This document shows, piece after piece, positions 52,795 to 52,876 of a stretch of DNA of 52,876 bases; position 1 is the stretch's first letter; each line of letters starts with the position of its first letter. The notes below the pieces were generated by a model that was not told where the DNA came from, ran no database searches, and was given only the letters and a program-made list of their open reading frames with translations. The translations under genes and the position numbers were made by a program. Source of the stretch: Tetragenococcus solitarius NBRC 100494 (GTDB lineage: Bacteria; Bacillota; Bacilli; Lactobacillales; Enterococcaceae); contig NZ_BCPY01000012.1 of the NCBI RefSeq assembly GCF_001544195.1, forward strand, positions 1-52,876, in the 5' to 3' direction.

Positions 52795-52876
52795 TTTCCT
52801 TGCCTAAAAAAAGTACAAGTTCAACTTCTTTATATAAATTTTTGATAAAAAATGTAAGACTTTTTTACCAAAATTT

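Overview
The window reads as a chromosomal segment of a low-GC Gram-positive coccus of the Enterococcaceae. The gene order murA-yidD, comFA-comFC-hpf-secA-prfB-ftsE-ftsX, pst-phoU-liaXYZ, hprK-lgt-gpsA-galU and pepQ/ccpA is, from memory, close to that of Enterococcus. The accessory content and acidic, low-complexity stress-type proteins fit Tetragenococcus or a near relative. This assignment is an inference; no database was searched.

Layout. 1-2.3 kb: cell-wall and envelope genes (DUF1146, murA, an EpuA-like peptide, yidD). 2.4-7.7 kb: a complete branched-chain amino-acid ABC importer (livJHMGF) with a CBS/ACT protein, behind a promoter flanked by two CodY-box-like sites. 7.75-8.45 kb: a gene-free stretch holding twelve tandem 33-bp GC-rich repeats. 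8.5-14.3 kb: DUF2969, tRNA-Tyr and tRNA-Gln, a GntR regulator, yigZ, a lone PTS IIB, comFA/comFC and hpf. 14.6-20 kb: secA, prfB (programmed +1 frameshift), ftsE, ftsX. 20-23 kb: an accessory cassette of aldo/keto reductase, MarR regulator and an MFS exporter broken by one extra T, with a 24-bp perfect palindrome at the divergent promoter. 23.2-34.4 kb: a phosphate island (pstS, pstCAB1B2-phoU, a second pstS, phoPR) with liaXYZ envelope-stress genes inside it. 34.6-41.5 kb: a lipoprotein histidine phosphatase, hprK-lgt-gpsA-galU, a YhfC-type membrane protease homologue and DUF948/YtxH proteins. 41.6-45.5 kb: divergent pepQ/ccpA, with an IS1182-type element inserted exactly at the ccpA terminator hairpin. 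45.7-52.6 kb: a class A penicillin-binding protein, tyrS, an AEC transporter, nfo, another aldo/keto reductase and yneF. The window ends in four 41-bp-spaced imperfect hairpin repeats.

How the parts work together. Carbon control (HprK, CcpA, a lone IIB), phosphate control (PhoPR, two PstS, PhoU) and amino-acid control (CodY-like sites on liv) all have visible DNA signals here. No clearly new multi-gene system (defence, secretion or biosynthesis) was found. The least explained features are the two non-coding repeat arrays and the way the IS element sits in, duplicates and supplies transcription terminators.
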